Source of the DNA: Actinomycetaceae bacterium | GTDB lineage: Bacteria; Actinomycetota; Actinomycetes; Actinomycetales; Actinomycetaceae | NCBI GenBank assembly: GCA_030528145.1 | Contig: JAUMZK010000003.1 | Location: forward strand, 62,001-126,000 | DNA length: 64,000 bases | Reading direction: 5' to 3' | In this document: positions 55,484-64,000 of the stretch, piece after piece | Numbering within the stretch: the first letter of the stretch is position 1 | Layout: each line of letters opens with the position of its first letter | The notes under the pieces: model-generated | The model's input: only the letters and a program-made list of their open reading frames with translations | What the model was told of the DNA's origin: nothing | The model's database searches: none | Program-made: the position numbers and the translations under genes

Positions 55484-56059
55484 CTAACTGTTTTTCCCGT
55501 CGAGGACGCTCTGAATGCGCGCCCACACGTCTTCTGCCGTTCCCATACCGTCAACTACGTTCATTACGTGTTCGGTTTCGTAGAACGCAGTGATTGGTTT
55601 GGTTTCGCGCCGGTACACTTCCATGCGATTGCGGATGACGGGTTCTGTGTCGTCGCTGCGACCTTCAATTTCGGCGCGTTTGAGCAGGCGGGCTATTAGT
55701 TCTTCTTTATCGACTTTCAGTTCTATTACGGCGTCCAGGTCGACCCCCATGTCGTCGAGGACGTGGTTCAAGGCATGCGCCTGGATGAGATTGCGGGGAT
55801 ACCCGTCCAGCAAGAAGCCTCCGTTACGGTCACACGCAAGCAAGCGTTTGCGAACCATTTCGTTGACTATTTCGTCTGGTACTAGTTGCCCTTGGTCAAT
55901 GTATGTGCGTGCCTGTTTACCAAGTGCGCTGTCCCCTGACATTAGTTCGCGAAACATGTCTCCGGTCGCAAGGTGGGGCACATTCAGGTATTCCACAATT
56001 TTTTTCGATTGTGTCCCTTTGCCCGCACCGGGTGCGCCCAAAATGACTATGCGTTTCAT
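55484..56059 (-). CDS. adk: Adenylate kinase
   Basis: Balances ATP, ADP and AMP. The 191-residue product has the P-loop GAPGAGKGTQSK at residues 7-18, the AMP-binding ATGDMFREL segment, and DGYPRNLIQAHAL with the conserved Asp-Gly-Tyr/Phe-Pro-Arg. The lid is short, as in the actinobacterial type without the zinc insert. Its start overlaps the secY stop as ATGA. Confidence 0.97.
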   Translation of the reverse strand: MKRIVILGAPGAGKGTQSKKIVEYLNVPHLATGDMFRELMSGDSALGKQARTYIDQGQLVPDEIVNEMVRKRLLACDRNGGFLLDGYPRNLIQAHALNHVLDDMGVDLDAVIELKVDKEELIARLLKRAEIEGRSDDTEPVIRNRMEVYRRETKPITAFYETEHVMNVVDGMGTAEDVWARIQSVLDGKNS

Positions 56060-57354
56060 TTTGCCAAGAATCCTTCGTAATGATGCTTTTGTAGCTGTGC
56101 GTTAATTTGTTGGACAGTTTGCAGACCGACGCCTACAACGATCAGCAGTGTGGTGCCGCCGAAGGGCAACTGCGTGATGCTCATTCCAATCATTACGATA
56201 GTCGGTACCATGGCGACAATTACCAAATATATGGCACCGCCAGTAGTGATTCTGTTGATTACGTAGTGCAAGAAGTCAGCGGTGGGTCTTCCGGCCCGGA
56301 TACCGGGAATAAATCCGCCATACTTCTTCATATTGTCCGCAATTTCTTCGGGATTGAAAGTGATTGCGGTGTAGAAGAACGCAAAAAACAGTACCAGCAA
56401 CGCATACAGAACCAGATATACCGGAGTTTGCGGAGCGAGATGCTTTTGGATGAAGCCCACCCAAGGTTTTGTGGGGTCCCCGAATTGAGAGATCATGACC
56501 GGCAGTGCCAACAGCGAGGACGCAAAGATCACGGGGATAACACCTGACATGTTGATCTTCATGGGAATGTAGGTGCTGGAGCCACCGAAGAGTCGGCGCC
56601 CTACCATACGTTTGGCGTATTTGACGGGGATGCGCCGTTGGGCTTGTTCTACGAACACGATGGCAAAGGTTACCGCCAAGATGAGGAGCAGGACGACCAC
56701 AACTTTAGTTATGCCGTTGTTGGACTTGGAAATGGACCACAAGTGCGCGGGCAAGTTAGCAGTAATGGAAGTGAAAATTAGCAAAGACATGCCGTTGCCG
56801 ATGCCGTGTTCTGTTATCAGTTCGCCCAACCACATAATGAGACCAGTACCGGCGGTCATTGTGAGGATCATGAGCAGCACGGTGGTGGTTGTGTCGTGCG
56901 GAATGATGGGCGTGTCTGGACCACAGTTAGGCAGTAATCTGCCGCTGCGCGCCAGCGAAATAATGGTGGTGGACTGCAGGACGCCGAGGGCGATGGTCAA
57001 GTACCGCGTATATTGGGTAATTTTCGCCTGTCCAGCTTGGCCTTCCCTGTGCAAATCCTCAAAGCGAGGAATGACTACACGCAGTAGCTGGGTAATGATC
57101 GACGCTGTGATATAGGGCATAATTCCGAGGGCGAACACAGACAGTTGTAGCATGGCGCCACCGCTGAACAGGTTCACCAGGTCCAACAACCCTGACTGGT
57201 CAGTGTTGGCGAGACACTTTTGTACGTTCGTGTAGGAGACGCCTGGTGTCGGGATAAAGGAACCCATACGGAATAGCACCATTATGAATGCCGTAAAAAA
57301 CAACTTCTTCCGCAGGTCTGGCGTCTTAAATGCCTGCCCAAATGCTGAAAGCAA
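56056..57354 (-). CDS. secY: Protein translocase subunit SecY
   Basis: Central channel of the Sec translocon with ten predicted helices. The 432-residue product has the signature LVNLFSGGAMLQLSVFALGIMPYITASII and the cytoplasmic loop VEQAQRRIPVKYAKRMVG with the ribosome/SecA-contacting Arg. It heads secY-adk-map. A terminator and about 130 bp separate it from rplO, so it may have its own promoter. Confidence 0.97.
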   Translation of the reverse strand: MLSAFGQAFKTPDLRKKLFFTAFIMVLFRMGSFIPTPGVSYTNVQKCLANTDQSGLLDLVNLFSGGAMLQLSVFALGIMPYITASIITQLLRVVIPRFEDLHREGQAGQAKITQYTRYLTIALGVLQSTTIISLARSGRLLPNCGPDTPIIPHDTTTTVLLMILTMTAGTGLIMWLGELITEHGIGNGMSLLIFTSITANLPAHLWSISKSNNGITKVVVVLLLILAVTFAIVFVEQAQRRIPVKYAKRMVGRRLFGGSSTYIPMKINMSGVIPVIFASSLLALPVMISQFGDPTKPWVGFIQKHLAPQTPVYLVLYALLVLFFAFFYTAITFNPEEIADNMKKYGGFIPGIRAGRPTADFLHYVINRITTGGAIYLVIVAMVPTIVMIGMSITQLPFGGTTLLIVVGVGLQTVQQINAQLQKHHYEGFLAK

Positions 57355-57438
57355 AACGTTCTCCAGTGTGATTGGGGTTAGTTACAGTCCAGATAAAAAT
57401 ATATCCTATGGAACCCTAATTCTTAGAATCGGGTAACA

Positions 57439-57472
57439 AAATGTGGTCCAAGACGGCGCTTGGACCACATTT
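57439..57472 (-). terminator. Terminator between rplO and secY
   Basis: A 14-bp perfect stem AAATGTGGTCCAAG / CTTGGACCACATTT with a 6-nt loop; on the minus strand TTTTGTT follows. It lies 18 bp after the rplO stop, so the superoperon is cut here into separate transcripts. Confidence 0.88.
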
Positions 57473-57489
57473 GCGTTATATGCGAAGAT

Positions 57490-57957
57490 TTACTTTTCGC
57501 GGGTAGTCAGCGTGCCACCAGCGGCTTCAACCTTTTCTTTGGCGGAAGCTGACCACTTGTCGACCACAAGGTCAAATTTCGCGGTGGCTTCGCCGGTACC
57601 GAGCACCTTAACCGGCTTGTTTTTCCGTACCAAGGACTTGGCGACCAGGTCTGCGACCTCGATCTTACCGCCCTCGGGGAAAGCCTGGGACAGTGTGTCC
57701 AAGTTTACCGGTTGGTATTCCACGCGGAAGGGGTTCTTGAAACCACGCAGTTTCGGTAGGCGCATATGGGCTGGCATTTGCCCGCCTTCGAATGCTGCCG
57801 GAATGTTCTTGCGTGCCTTGGAACCTTTAGTACCGCGCCCTGCGGTCTTGCCCTTAGAGCCTTCACCGCGACCCACGCGGGTCTTGGCGGTTTTAGCACC
57901 GGGGGCAGGCTTCAGGTGGTGCAGTTTGACTACGGTTTTCTTGGTTGCGTCTGCCAT
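57490..57957 (-). CDS. rplO: 50S ribosomal protein L15
   Basis: The 155-residue product has [35 protein letters not shown] (in part), the Gly/Arg/Lys-rich extension entering rRNA. The rest is the conserved globular domain ending [21 protein letters not shown]. Start overlaps the rpmD stop (TAATG). Confidence 0.97.
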   Translation of the reverse strand: MADATKKTVVKLHHLKPAPGAKTAKTRVGRGEGSKGKTAGRGTKGSKARKNIPAAFEGGQMPAHMRLPKLRGFKNPFRVEYQPVNLDTLSQAFPEGGKIEVADLVAKSLVRKNKPVKVLGTGEATAKFDLVVDKWSASAKEKVEAAGGTLTTREK

Positions 57958-58142
57958 TATTCGTCGACCTCCTCGACTTTCACCATGTGGCGCACAGCCA
58001 GAACTTTACCGCGCGTAGCGGAGTTGTCGGGCTGGAGGACCGTCTGGTGGATCTTGCGTAAACCAAGAGTGCGAAGGGTGTCGCGCTGCTTTTGGTTACG
58101 CCCAATGCTGGAACGAGTCTGAGTAATTTTCAGTTTCTTCAT
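57957..58142 (-). CDS. rpmD: 50S ribosomal protein L30
   Basis: A 61-residue product beginning [23 protein letters not shown] with [19 protein letters not shown], typical of L30. It overlaps rplO and the rpsE stop by one base each, so the three are translationally coupled. Confidence 0.97.
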   Translation of the reverse strand: MKKLKITQTRSSIGRNQKQRDTLRTLGLRKIHQTVLQPDNSATRGKVLAVRHMVKVEEVDE

Positions 58143-58834
58143 CAGGCGCTCACCCCTGCAGCAGCTGCTTCAGCTTCTTTCTTTTCAGCCTCAGCACGTT
58201 TTTGGGCATCTCCTTCGGCGCGGGCGCGCAGCATGGATACTGGGGCGACGCGTTCCAAGGGGAGCCCACGACGGGCTGCGACAGATTCGGGCTGCTGTAA
58301 TTCTTTCAGTGCAGCAACCGTGGCGCGAACAATGTTAATGGCATTAGCCGATCCCAGCGACTTGGACAGCACGTCGTGAATACCCGCGCATTCGAGGACG
58401 GCGCGCACCGGACCGCCGGCGATTACACCGGTACCGGGGGCTGCCGGGCGCAGCAGAACTACGCCAGCTGCGTCCTCGCTTTGAACGACGTGGGTGATAG
58501 TGCGCCCAATCATGGGGACGCGGAAGAAGTTCTTCTTGGCTTCTTCGACGCCCTTACTGATTGCTTGAGGTACTTCTTTTGCCTTACCGTAGCCAACACC
58601 CACGTTGCCTTCGCCGTCGCCTACCACCACGAGGGCGGTGAAGCTGAAGCGGCGGCCGCCTTTGACGACCTTGGACACGCGGTTAATGGTGACTACGCGT
58701 TCGATGTATTCGTTGCGATCGCTTTGGCGACGGTTGTCACGGCGTTCGCTGTTCCGGCCTCGACCTTCGCGGCGTTCTTGCTGCGATTCCGAGGAACCCT
58801 GACCGCCTTGCCGGCGGCTGTTTTGAGGAGCCAT
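58142..58834 (-). CDS. rpsE: 30S ribosomal protein S5
   Basis: S5 affects decoding accuracy. The 230-residue product has an Arg/Glu/Asn-rich N-terminal extension of about 45 residues, then [27 protein letters not shown] and [29 protein letters not shown]. It lies 20 bp after rplR. Confidence 0.98.
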   Translation of the reverse strand: MAPQNSRRQGGQGSSESQQERREGRGRNSERRDNRRQSDRNEYIERVVTINRVSKVVKGGRRFSFTALVVVGDGEGNVGVGYGKAKEVPQAISKGVEEAKKNFFRVPMIGRTITHVVQSEDAAGVVLLRPAAPGTGVIAGGPVRAVLECAGIHDVLSKSLGSANAINIVRATVAALKELQQPESVAARRGLPLERVAPVSMLRARAEGDAQKRAEAEKKEAEAAAAGVSA

Positions 58835-58854
58835 CAGCTTTTCCTTTCTTTCGG

Positions 58855-59226
58855 TCAGAGGCTCAGGCCGGCTTCGCGGGCACCGTCAGCGACGGCGGCG
58901 ACACGGCCGTGGTACTTGTTTCCACCGCGATCAAACACGACTGCTTCAACACCAGCTGCTTTCGCGCGTTCGCCCACGAGGGCGCCCACCTTGCGGGCAG
59001 CTTCGGTCTTGGAGCCGTCGCTTTCGCGCACTGCGGCTTCTTGAGTGGAGGCGTAAGCCAAAGTGCGACCTGCCTCATCGTCAATTACTTGCGCAATAAC
59101 GTGGCGGTTGGAGCGGAATACTGCCAAACGAGGGCGCTGCGCGGTGCCTACCACATTTTTGCGTACGCGGATGTGGCGACGCTTGCGGGAAACGACTTTG
59201 CCTTTGCCTTTTACTGCGTAAGACAT
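58855..59226 (-). CDS. rplR: 50S ribosomal protein L18
   Basis: Binds 5S rRNA. The 123-residue product has [30 protein letters not shown] and ends in [18 protein letters not shown], as in homologues. Start overlaps the rplF stop by one base. Confidence 0.98.
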   Translation of the reverse strand: MSYAVKGKGKVVSRKRRHIRVRKNVVGTAQRPRLAVFRSNRHVIAQVIDDEAGRTLAYASTQEAAVRESDGSKTEAARKVGALVGERAKAAGVEAVVFDRGGNKYHGRVAAVADGAREAGLSL

Positions 59227-59762
59227 TACTTACCAGCCTTTCCGGCCTTGCGGCGCACTTGTTCGCCCGCGTAGCGAATACCCTTGCCCTTGTAAGGTTC
59301 GGGCTTGCGGAGCTTGCGGATATTTGCCGCAGTTTCGCCAACCAGTTCTTTGCTGATGCCAGCAACGGTGAACTTATTGGGGCCCTGCACAGAGAATTCA
59401 ATACCTTCGGGGGCTTCCACCGCGATTGGGTGGGAGAATCCGAGGGCGAATTCCAGGTTTTTGCCTTTAGCTACGACACGGTAACCGGTACCAACGATTT
59501 CGAGCTCTTTGGCGAAACCTTTAGTGACGCCCTCGACCATGTTGTTGATGAGGGAGCGGTAGAGTCCGTGCATGGCGCGAGCACTCCGGCTGTCGTCGGC
59601 GCGGTTTACTTGGATCGATCCGTCTTCGACCTGCACGCTGACGTTATCGGATACGGTTTGTGAAAGTTCGCCTTTAGGACCTTTCACTTTCACGTCGTTA
59701 CCGTTTACGGTAACTTCTACGCCGCTTGGGATAGCAATGGGAAGCTTACCAATACGTGACAT
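59226..59762 (-). CDS. rplF: 50S ribosomal protein L6
   Basis: The 178-residue product begins [20 protein letters not shown] and ends with the rRNA-binding [20 protein letters not shown], the standard L6 signature. It follows rpsH after 17 bp. Confidence 0.98.
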   Translation of the reverse strand: MSRIGKLPIAIPSGVEVTVNGNDVKVKGPKGELSQTVSDNVSVQVEDGSIQVNRADDSRSARAMHGLYRSLINNMVEGVTKGFAKELEIVGTGYRVVAKGKNLEFALGFSHPIAVEAPEGIEFSVQGPNKFTVAGISKELVGETAANIRKLRKPEPYKGKGIRYAGEQVRRKAGKAGK

Positions 59763-59779
59763 GTTAGTTTCCCCCTTCC

Positions 59780-60178
59780 CTACCAGACGTAGGCGAGGAC
59801 TTCCCCACCTACACCTTTGTCGTTTGCTTCACGGTCGGTCATCAAGCCGGAGGACGTAGAGATAATGGCTACGCCCAAGCCGCCGAGAACTTTCGGCAAG
59901 CGGTTGGACTTCGCGTAAACACGCAGACCGGGCTTGGAGATGCGCTTCAAACCTTCGATGGCGCGTTCGCGTTTACGACCGTACTTTAGTTTGAGGACGA
60001 GCGTCTTGCCGACGCGTGCCTCTTCGACCTCGGAACCGGCGATGTAGCCTTCCTTTTCCAAGATGCCCGCAATGGCGAACTTTAGTTTGGAATAAGGCAT
60101 GGACACGGTGTCGTGGTGTGCCGAGTTTGCGTTCCGCAGACGCGTGAGCATGTCTGCGATTGGATCTGTCATAGTCAT
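59780..60178 (-). CDS. rpsH: 30S ribosomal protein S8
   Basis: Central-domain rRNA binder and, in E. coli, repressor of the spc operon. The 132-residue product starts [19 protein letters not shown] and ends with the [26 protein letters not shown] motif (in part). Alternative Met at codon 3. Confidence 0.98.
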   Translation of the reverse strand: MTMTDPIADMLTRLRNANSAHHDTVSMPYSKLKFAIAGILEKEGYIAGSEVEEARVGKTLVLKLKYGRKRERAIEGLKRISKPGLRVYAKSNRLPKVLGGLGVAIISTSSGLMTDREANDKGVGGEVLAYVW

Positions 60179-60236
60179 ATTTTGGGCCTTAGCCCTTCCT
60201 CTTCGCGGTTTCCCTTCCGGACCTACGAAGTAGTCG

Positions 60237-60422
60237 TTACCAGCTGCTCTTTGTTACGCCAGGGAGTTGACCTAAGTGGGCCATCTCGCGGAGGCAAATA
60301 CGGCACAGGCCGAACTTGCGGTACACGGAGCGGGGACGTCCGCACCGGTTGCACCGAGTGTAGCCGCGAACGGCAAACTTGGGTTTGCGTGCAGCTTTAT
60401 TCTTTAGAGCGGTCTTCGCCAT
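60237..60422 (-). CDS. rpsN: 30S ribosomal protein S14, zinc type
   Basis: A 61-residue type Z S14. The zinc ligands are in [20 protein letters not shown] (Cys24, Cys27, Cys40, Cys43). This is the zinc-dependent paralogue normal for the spc operon of actinobacteria. It follows rplE after 4 bp. Confidence 0.97.
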   Translation of the reverse strand: MAKTALKNKAARKPKFAVRGYTRCNRCGRPRSVYRKFGLCRICLREMAHLGQLPGVTKSSW

Positions 60423-60426
60423 GTTC

Positions 60427-60984
60427 TCAGTCCTCCTTGAACGGGAAGCCGAGCTGGCGGAGAAGCTCGCGACCCTCTTCGTCGTTCTTCGCGGTGGTTA
60501 CAACCGTGATGTCCATGCCGCGAACGCGATCGATCTTGTCTTGGTCGATTTCGTGGAACATGGATTGCTCGGTCAAACCGAAGGTGTAGTTACCGTGTCC
60601 GTCAAATTGCTTTGCCGACAGACCGCGGAAGTCGCGGATGCGAGGCAGAGCGGTGGATAGTAGACGGTCCAGGAATTCCCACATGCGGTCGCCGCGGAGG
60701 GTGACGTGGGCGCCAATTGGCATGCCTTCGCGCAATTTGAATTGGGCGATGGATTTGCGAGCCTTGTTGACTTTTGGCTTTTGCCCGGTGATAGCGGCGA
60801 GGTCGCGAACGGCGCCGTCGATTTGCTTGGAATCGCGGGCGGCGTCGCCTACACCCATGTTCACCACAATTTTGGTGAGACTGGGAATTTGCATGACATT
60901 TTCGATGTTGAACTTCTTTTGCATGCTGTCGGCGATTTCTTCGCGGTAGCGCTGCTTTAGGCGGGGCATCTGGGTTTCAGTCAT
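60427..60984 (-). CDS. rplE: 50S ribosomal protein L5
   Basis: Binds 5S rRNA and contacts P-site tRNA. The 185-residue product has [38 protein letters not shown] and [18 protein letters not shown], all standard. It starts 1 bp after the rplX stop. Confidence 0.98.
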   Translation of the reverse strand: MTETQMPRLKQRYREEIADSMQKKFNIENVMQIPSLTKIVVNMGVGDAARDSKQIDGAVRDLAAITGQKPKVNKARKSIAQFKLREGMPIGAHVTLRGDRMWEFLDRLLSTALPRIRDFRGLSAKQFDGHGNYTFGLTEQSMFHEIDQDKIDRVRGMDITVVTTAKNDEEGRELLRQLGFPFKED

Positions 60985-60985
60985 G

Positions 60986-61411
60986 TTAGATGTCCTTTCC
61001 AGTTGCCTTGTTTATGCGCACGCGAACAGTGCGCATGCGTCCGTCGCGTTCGACCTCTTCTTCACGGAAGCCAACTTTGGCGGGCTTCTTGGTGGCGGGG
61101 TCGACGAGGGCGAGCTTCGACAGCGAAATTGGGGCTTCGCGTTGTTCGATGCCGCCGGTTACTTGCCCTTGGGCGTTTTGTCCTTGACGCACATGGTGGG
61201 TGCGCAAGTTGACGCCTTCTACAATGGCGGTGTTGTCCTTGGGGAATACCTTGAGGACGCGCCCTTGTTTGCCTTTGTCACCGGTTTTGAGCGGTTCTAA
61301 ACCTTCGGCTTCGCGGCGCTTGTTGCGGGCGACGAAGCGAGGATTGTTTGCGTCTGAGGTGCGTCCGGCCATTACTTGGACCAGGTCACCTTTTTTGATT
61401 TTGGCTGCCAT
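60986..61411 (-). CDS. rplX: 50S ribosomal protein L24 with an internal insertion
   Basis: L24 starts large-subunit assembly. The product has the KOW start [13 protein letters not shown] and continues [24 protein letters not shown]. Between these lie about 28 extra residues (about 17-44, basic and acidic: [18 protein letters not shown]) that break the usual GxDKGK continuity. The total is 141 residues rather than about 104. No stop or frameshift is involved. The insertion lies in a loop, so function is probably kept. Confidence 0.95.
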   Translation of the reverse strand: MAAKIKKGDLVQVMAGRTSDANNPRFVARNKRREAEGLEPLKTGDKGKQGRVLKVFPKDNTAIVEGVNLRTHHVRQGQNAQGQVTGGIEQREAPISLSKLALVDPATKKPAKVGFREEEVERDGRMRTVRVRINKATGKDI

Positions 61412-61783
61412 TTACACCACCTCCGGAGCGAGCGAGATAATGCGCATAAACTTCTTGTCGCGAAGTTCACGGCCAATGGGGCCGAAGATGCGCGTACCGC
61501 GCGGGTCGCCGTCCGTGTTTTTAAGGATTACGGCAGCGTTTTCGTCGAAACGAATGTAGGAACCATCGGGACGGCGGCGTTCTTTCTTTGTGCGTACGAT
61601 GACAGCCTTTACGACCTCACCTTTTTTCACGTTGCCGCCGGGGATGGCGTCTTTGACGGTAGCGACGATCATGTCGCCGATACCGGCGTAGCGCCGACCC
61701 GAGCCGCCGAGCACGCGGATGCAAAGGATTTCCTTTGCCCCGGTGTTGTCAGCAACTTTTAGTCGCGACTCCTGTTGAATCAT
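61412..61783 (-). CDS. rplN: 50S ribosomal protein L14
   Basis: The 123-residue product starts [27 protein letters not shown] and has [26 protein letters not shown] at the end, as in nearly all bacteria. It is the first gene of the spc operon here and stops next to the rplX start. Confidence 0.98.
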   Translation of the reverse strand: MIQQESRLKVADNTGAKEILCIRVLGGSGRRYAGIGDMIVATVKDAIPGGNVKKGEVVKAVIVRTKKERRRPDGSYIRFDENAAVILKNTDGDPRGTRIFGPIGRELRDKKFMRIISLAPEVV

Positions 61784-62057
61784 TTAATCTCCTGTCGTCG
61801 AGCCGGTTCTCTGGGGTTTCCCTGTGAGCCTTGCCGAACGTATCTGTACAGTTTGACCTGGTGGATTGGTAGGCGCTTAGCGACTACGTCGACCACGGTC
61901 GGTGCCCTGCCTTTTTGCGGATGTTGTAACTGTTTTTGCAGTTTGTATCTGTTTTTTGGCGCAGAGCAACCCTCTTAGTCTATGACATGGGGTGTTGTTT
62001 GGGTACTGTCCGAGGGCGCCTGGTTGCGTGTATTTGGTCACCTCGGTTTGATGTCAA
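61784..62057. other. Leader region of the spc operon
   Basis: About 270 bp between the rpsQ terminator and rplN. It probably contains the promoter for rplN onward. It holds one CGAGGGCG copy (62011) and T-rich stretches on the plus strand around 61910-61960. I cannot place -35 and -10 boxes with confidence, and see no gene. Confidence 0.5.
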
Positions 62058-62090
62058 AAAGTCGCTCCCCAAAACTAGGGGAGCGACTTT
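62058..62090 (-). terminator. Terminator after rpsQ (end of S10 operon)
   Basis: A 13-bp perfect stem AAAGTCGCTCCCC / GGGGAGCGACTTT with a 7-nt loop; on the minus strand TTTTTGAC follows. It lies 80 bp after the rpsQ stop and splits the S10 and spc operons. Confidence 0.92.
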
Positions 62091-62169
62091 GCCCGTTTGG
62101 GCGCGTTTTGGTTTAGCCGACTGCCACTAGTTTCCGGGTGACAGTTGCAGCTGGAACTTTTCGGTTCTG

Positions 62170-62445
62170 CTACTTGGCTTTTTCGATGATGTCGGCGACA
62201 CGCCAGCGCTTGGTTTTGGATAGCGGGCGGGTCTCCATAAGGCGTACGAGGTCGCCAATACCGCACTCGTTGTTTTCGTCGTGGGCTTTGACGCGCTTGT
62301 GTTTGGTCACAACCTTGCCGTATAGCGAGTGCTTGGACCGGAGTTCCAGTTCGACGACGACGGTTTTGTCCATTTTGTCGGACACGACGTAGCCGCGGCG
62401 AACTTTACGCAGGTTGCGCTCAGTAGTTTGGCTCATGCTTCTCAC
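62170..62445 (-). CDS. rpsQ: 30S ribosomal protein S17
   Basis: The 91-residue product has the conserved [22 protein letters not shown] start and [25 protein letters not shown] end. The start overlaps the rpmC stop by 4 bp. It ends the S10 operon here. Confidence 0.98.
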   Translation of the reverse strand: MRSMSQTTERNLRKVRRGYVVSDKMDKTVVVELELRSKHSLYGKVVTKHKRVKAHDENNECGIGDLVRLMETRPLSKTKRWRVADIIEKAK

Positions 62446-62681
62446 TTACTTCCCTCTGGCGCGGTGCGAATACCGAGTTCGCGTTCGCGCGCAATTGTGT
62501 AGATTCGGGCTACGTCGCGACGTAGTGCGCGGAGGCGACCGTGGTCTTCGCCAGCGCCGGTGGCTATCGATAGGCGCAGGTTGAACATTTCAGCCTTTGC
62601 TTTTTCGAGCTCTTGGGCGAGCTGGTCGCGGTCCATTTTGTCGAGGTCGGCTGTGGTTAGACCTTCAGATCCCTTCGGCAT
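62442..62681 (-). CDS. rpmC: 50S ribosomal protein L29
   Basis: A 79-residue product with [55 protein letters not shown] (in part), standard for L29 near the exit tunnel. It overlaps the rplP stop by one base. Confidence 0.97.
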   Translation of the reverse strand: MPKGSEGLTTADLDKMDRDQLAQELEKAKAEMFNLRLSIATGAGEDHGRLRALRRDVARIYTIARERELGIRTAPEGSK

Positions 62682-63100
62682 TATTGGTCACCACCTTCAC
62701 GGGTCACGAAGCGAGTTTTCATGGGTAGTTTGTGTTGGGCACGGCGCATTGCTTCACGTGCCACATTTTCCGGTACACCGGATAGTTCGAACAGGACGCG
62801 ACCGGGCTTGACGTTGGCTACCCAGAATTCGACGCCGCCTTTACCGGACCCCATACGGGTTTCCAGTGGTTTTTTGGTCAGGGGTCGGTCTGGGAAGATG
62901 TTGATCCAGACTTTACCGCCACGTTTGATGTAGCGGGTCATGGCGATACGGGCGGCTTCAATTTGACGGTTGGTAACGTAGTGCCCTTCTAGGGCTTGGA
63001 TACCGTAGTCGCCGAAGTTGATTTCGGTGCCACCTTTTGCCATACCACTGCGGGTGGGGCGGTGTTGTTTCCGATATTTGGTTCTACGAGGAATAAGCAT
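62681..63100 (-). CDS. rplP: 50S ribosomal protein L16
   Basis: L16 helps position A-site tRNA. The 139-residue product starts [15 protein letters not shown] and contains [34 protein letters not shown] and [19 protein letters not shown]. It follows rpsC after 3 bp. Confidence 0.98.
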   Translation of the reverse strand: MLIPRRTKYRKQHRPTRSGMAKGGTEINFGDYGIQALEGHYVTNRQIEAARIAMTRYIKRGGKVWINIFPDRPLTKKPLETRMGSGKGGVEFWVANVKPGRVLFELSGVPENVAREAMRRAQHKLPMKTRFVTREGGDQ

Positions 63101-63103
63101 GGC

Positions 63104-63922
63104 TTAGGCCTCCGCTTCTTTAGTCGTTGCGCCAGGAGCTTCTGCTGCTGGTGCGGCTTCGGCTTGCTTTGGAGCGTTTGCTCCGCTGCGGCGATTCCCG
63201 CGCCCACCACGACGGCTGCCGCGACGGTCAGAGCGACGACCACCTCGGTTGTTCGCCTCTGCCTGTTGGCGGGCGAATTCTTTTTCGGTGAGGTCGCCTT
63301 TGTAGATCCACACTTTGACGCCGATGCGTCCGAAGGTGGTGCGGGCTTCGTAGAAGCCGTAGTCGATGTTCGCGCGGAGGGTGTGCAGGGGCACGCGACC
63401 TTCGCGGTAGAACTCAGAGCGTGACATTTCGGCGCCACCGAGGCGTCCGGAGCACTGGACGCGGATGCCTTTAGCACCGCTGCGCATCGCCGATTGCATG
63501 CCTTTGCGCATGGCGCGGCGGAAGGAGACGCGGGCGGAGAGCTGTTCGGCTACACCTTGAGCTACCAACTGGGCATCAATTTCGGGATTCTTGACCTCGA
63601 GGATGTTCAGTTGGACGCGTTTGCCGGTGAGTTTTTCCAGGCGGTCGCGGAGACGGTCGGCTTCCAGACCGCGCCGACCGATCACGATGCCCGGACGGGC
63701 AGTGTGAAGGTCGATGCGAACCCGGTCGCGGGTGCGTTCAATGTCAATTTGGGATATGCCTGCGCGTTCCAGTTGTTCTTCGAGGAGACGACGAATGGCT
63801 ACGTCCTCTTTTACGAAGTCACTGTAGCGTTGTCCCTTTTTGGTGGAATCAGCGAACCAGCGGGAACGGTGGTCCGTCGTGATGCCGAGACGGAACCCTG
63901 TGGGGTTTACCTTCTGTCCCAT
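63104..63922 (-). CDS. rpsC: 30S ribosomal protein S3
   Basis: mRNA-entry protein with helicase activity. The 272-residue product starts [29 protein letters not shown] and has the KH motif [18 protein letters not shown] and the C-terminal [10 protein letters not shown]. The last 60 residues are a low-complexity Arg/Gly then Ala/Glu tail, common in actinobacteria. It starts directly after the rplV stop. Confidence 0.98.
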   Translation of the reverse strand: MGQKVNPTGFRLGITTDHRSRWFADSTKKGQRYSDFVKEDVAIRRLLEEQLERAGISQIDIERTRDRVRIDLHTARPGIVIGRRGLEADRLRDRLEKLTGKRVQLNILEVKNPEIDAQLVAQGVAEQLSARVSFRRAMRKGMQSAMRSGAKGIRVQCSGRLGGAEMSRSEFYREGRVPLHTLRANIDYGFYEARTTFGRIGVKVWIYKGDLTEKEFARQQAEANNRGGRRSDRRGSRRGGRGNRRSGANAPKQAEAAPAAEAPGATTKEAEA

Positions 63923-64000
63923 TTATCGGACCTCTTCCTTCTTGTTGTCGCTAACTACCAGGGTTATGTGGCTGGTGCGCTTCAAAATTTGTCCGGCGCG
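63923..64000 (-). CDS. rplV: 50S ribosomal protein L22, C-terminal end only
   Basis: The last 25 codons of a minus-strand gene end at TAA (63925-63923), directly before the rpsC ATG. The sequence RAGQILKRTSHITLVV is the conserved C-terminal strand of L22. The rest lies beyond the right edge of the window. Confidence 0.92.
   Translation of the reverse strand, partial: RAGQILKRTSHITLVVSDNKKEEVR

Overview
The window is chromosomal DNA of an actinobacterium. Evidence: a WhiB-family regulator of the WhiB2/WhmD type, a WXG100 (ESAT-6-like) protein, YdbS/YdbT-type PH-domain membrane proteins, a polyphosphate-glucokinase-like ROK protein, a DUF4032 protein, a LytR-C protein, and zinc-binding S14 and L36. 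Base composition looks only moderately GC-rich. With an LAVTG-sorted surface fibril protein and a three-subunit succinate dehydrogenase/fumarate reductase, this suggests the Actinomycetaceae (Mobiluncus, Varibaculum or Actinotignum-like). The genus is an inference.

Layout. 1-2.2 kb: end of a DEDDh exonuclease gene, guaB and whiB. 2.5-4.3 kb: groES with a CIRCE operator shared with a divergent methyltransferase gene. 4.3-10.2 kb: accessory region with an MHS-type MFS transporter and a five-gene minus-strand operon (secreted I36-like peptide, lipoprotein, adaptor with a peptidoglycan-binding-like domain, ABC ATPase, MacB/FtsX permease) behind a DtxR/IdeR-like box. 10.2-25.5 kb: housekeeping genes tsaD, sdhCAB, rimI-tsaB-tsaE, alr, nnr, glmS, coaA, glmM, rplM-rpsI. 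25.6-36.4 kb: a GH42-tail-like protein, two PH-domain proteins, a two-component system, an HD-like protein with a broken motif, a solo WXG100 protein, groEL with two tandem CIRCE sites, a LytR-C protein and ung. 36.4-40.2 kb: a structured gene-less stretch, a CshA-like adhesin gene split by one in-frame amber stop, an AT-rich gene-less stretch and tRNA-Thr(UGU). 40.4-51.2 kb: DsbA-like protein, Ser/Thr kinase, sugar ABC ATPase, epimerase, a GDPD pseudoenzyme beside DUF4032, an unknown protein, ppgK-like and truA. 51.3-64 kb: the ribosomal superoperon read backwards (rplQ-rpoA-rpsK-rpsM-rpmJ-infA-map-adk-secY-rplO-rpmD-rpsE-rplR-rplF-rpsH-rpsN-rplE-rplX-rplN, then rpsQ-rpmC-rplP-rpsC-rplV).

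The most striking signal is not a gene. The 8-mer CGAGGRCG (either strand) occurs about 125 times by hand count, where about 4 are expected from random sequence. It is spread through coding and non-coding DNA, with near-equal orientation (66 plus, 59 minus) and near-equal A/G at the degenerate position. Several copies form exact palindromes. The density and lack of strand bias resemble DNA-uptake sequences or the cyanobacterial HIP1 repeat more than a Chi or KOPS site. I know of no description of this motif in Actinobacteria.
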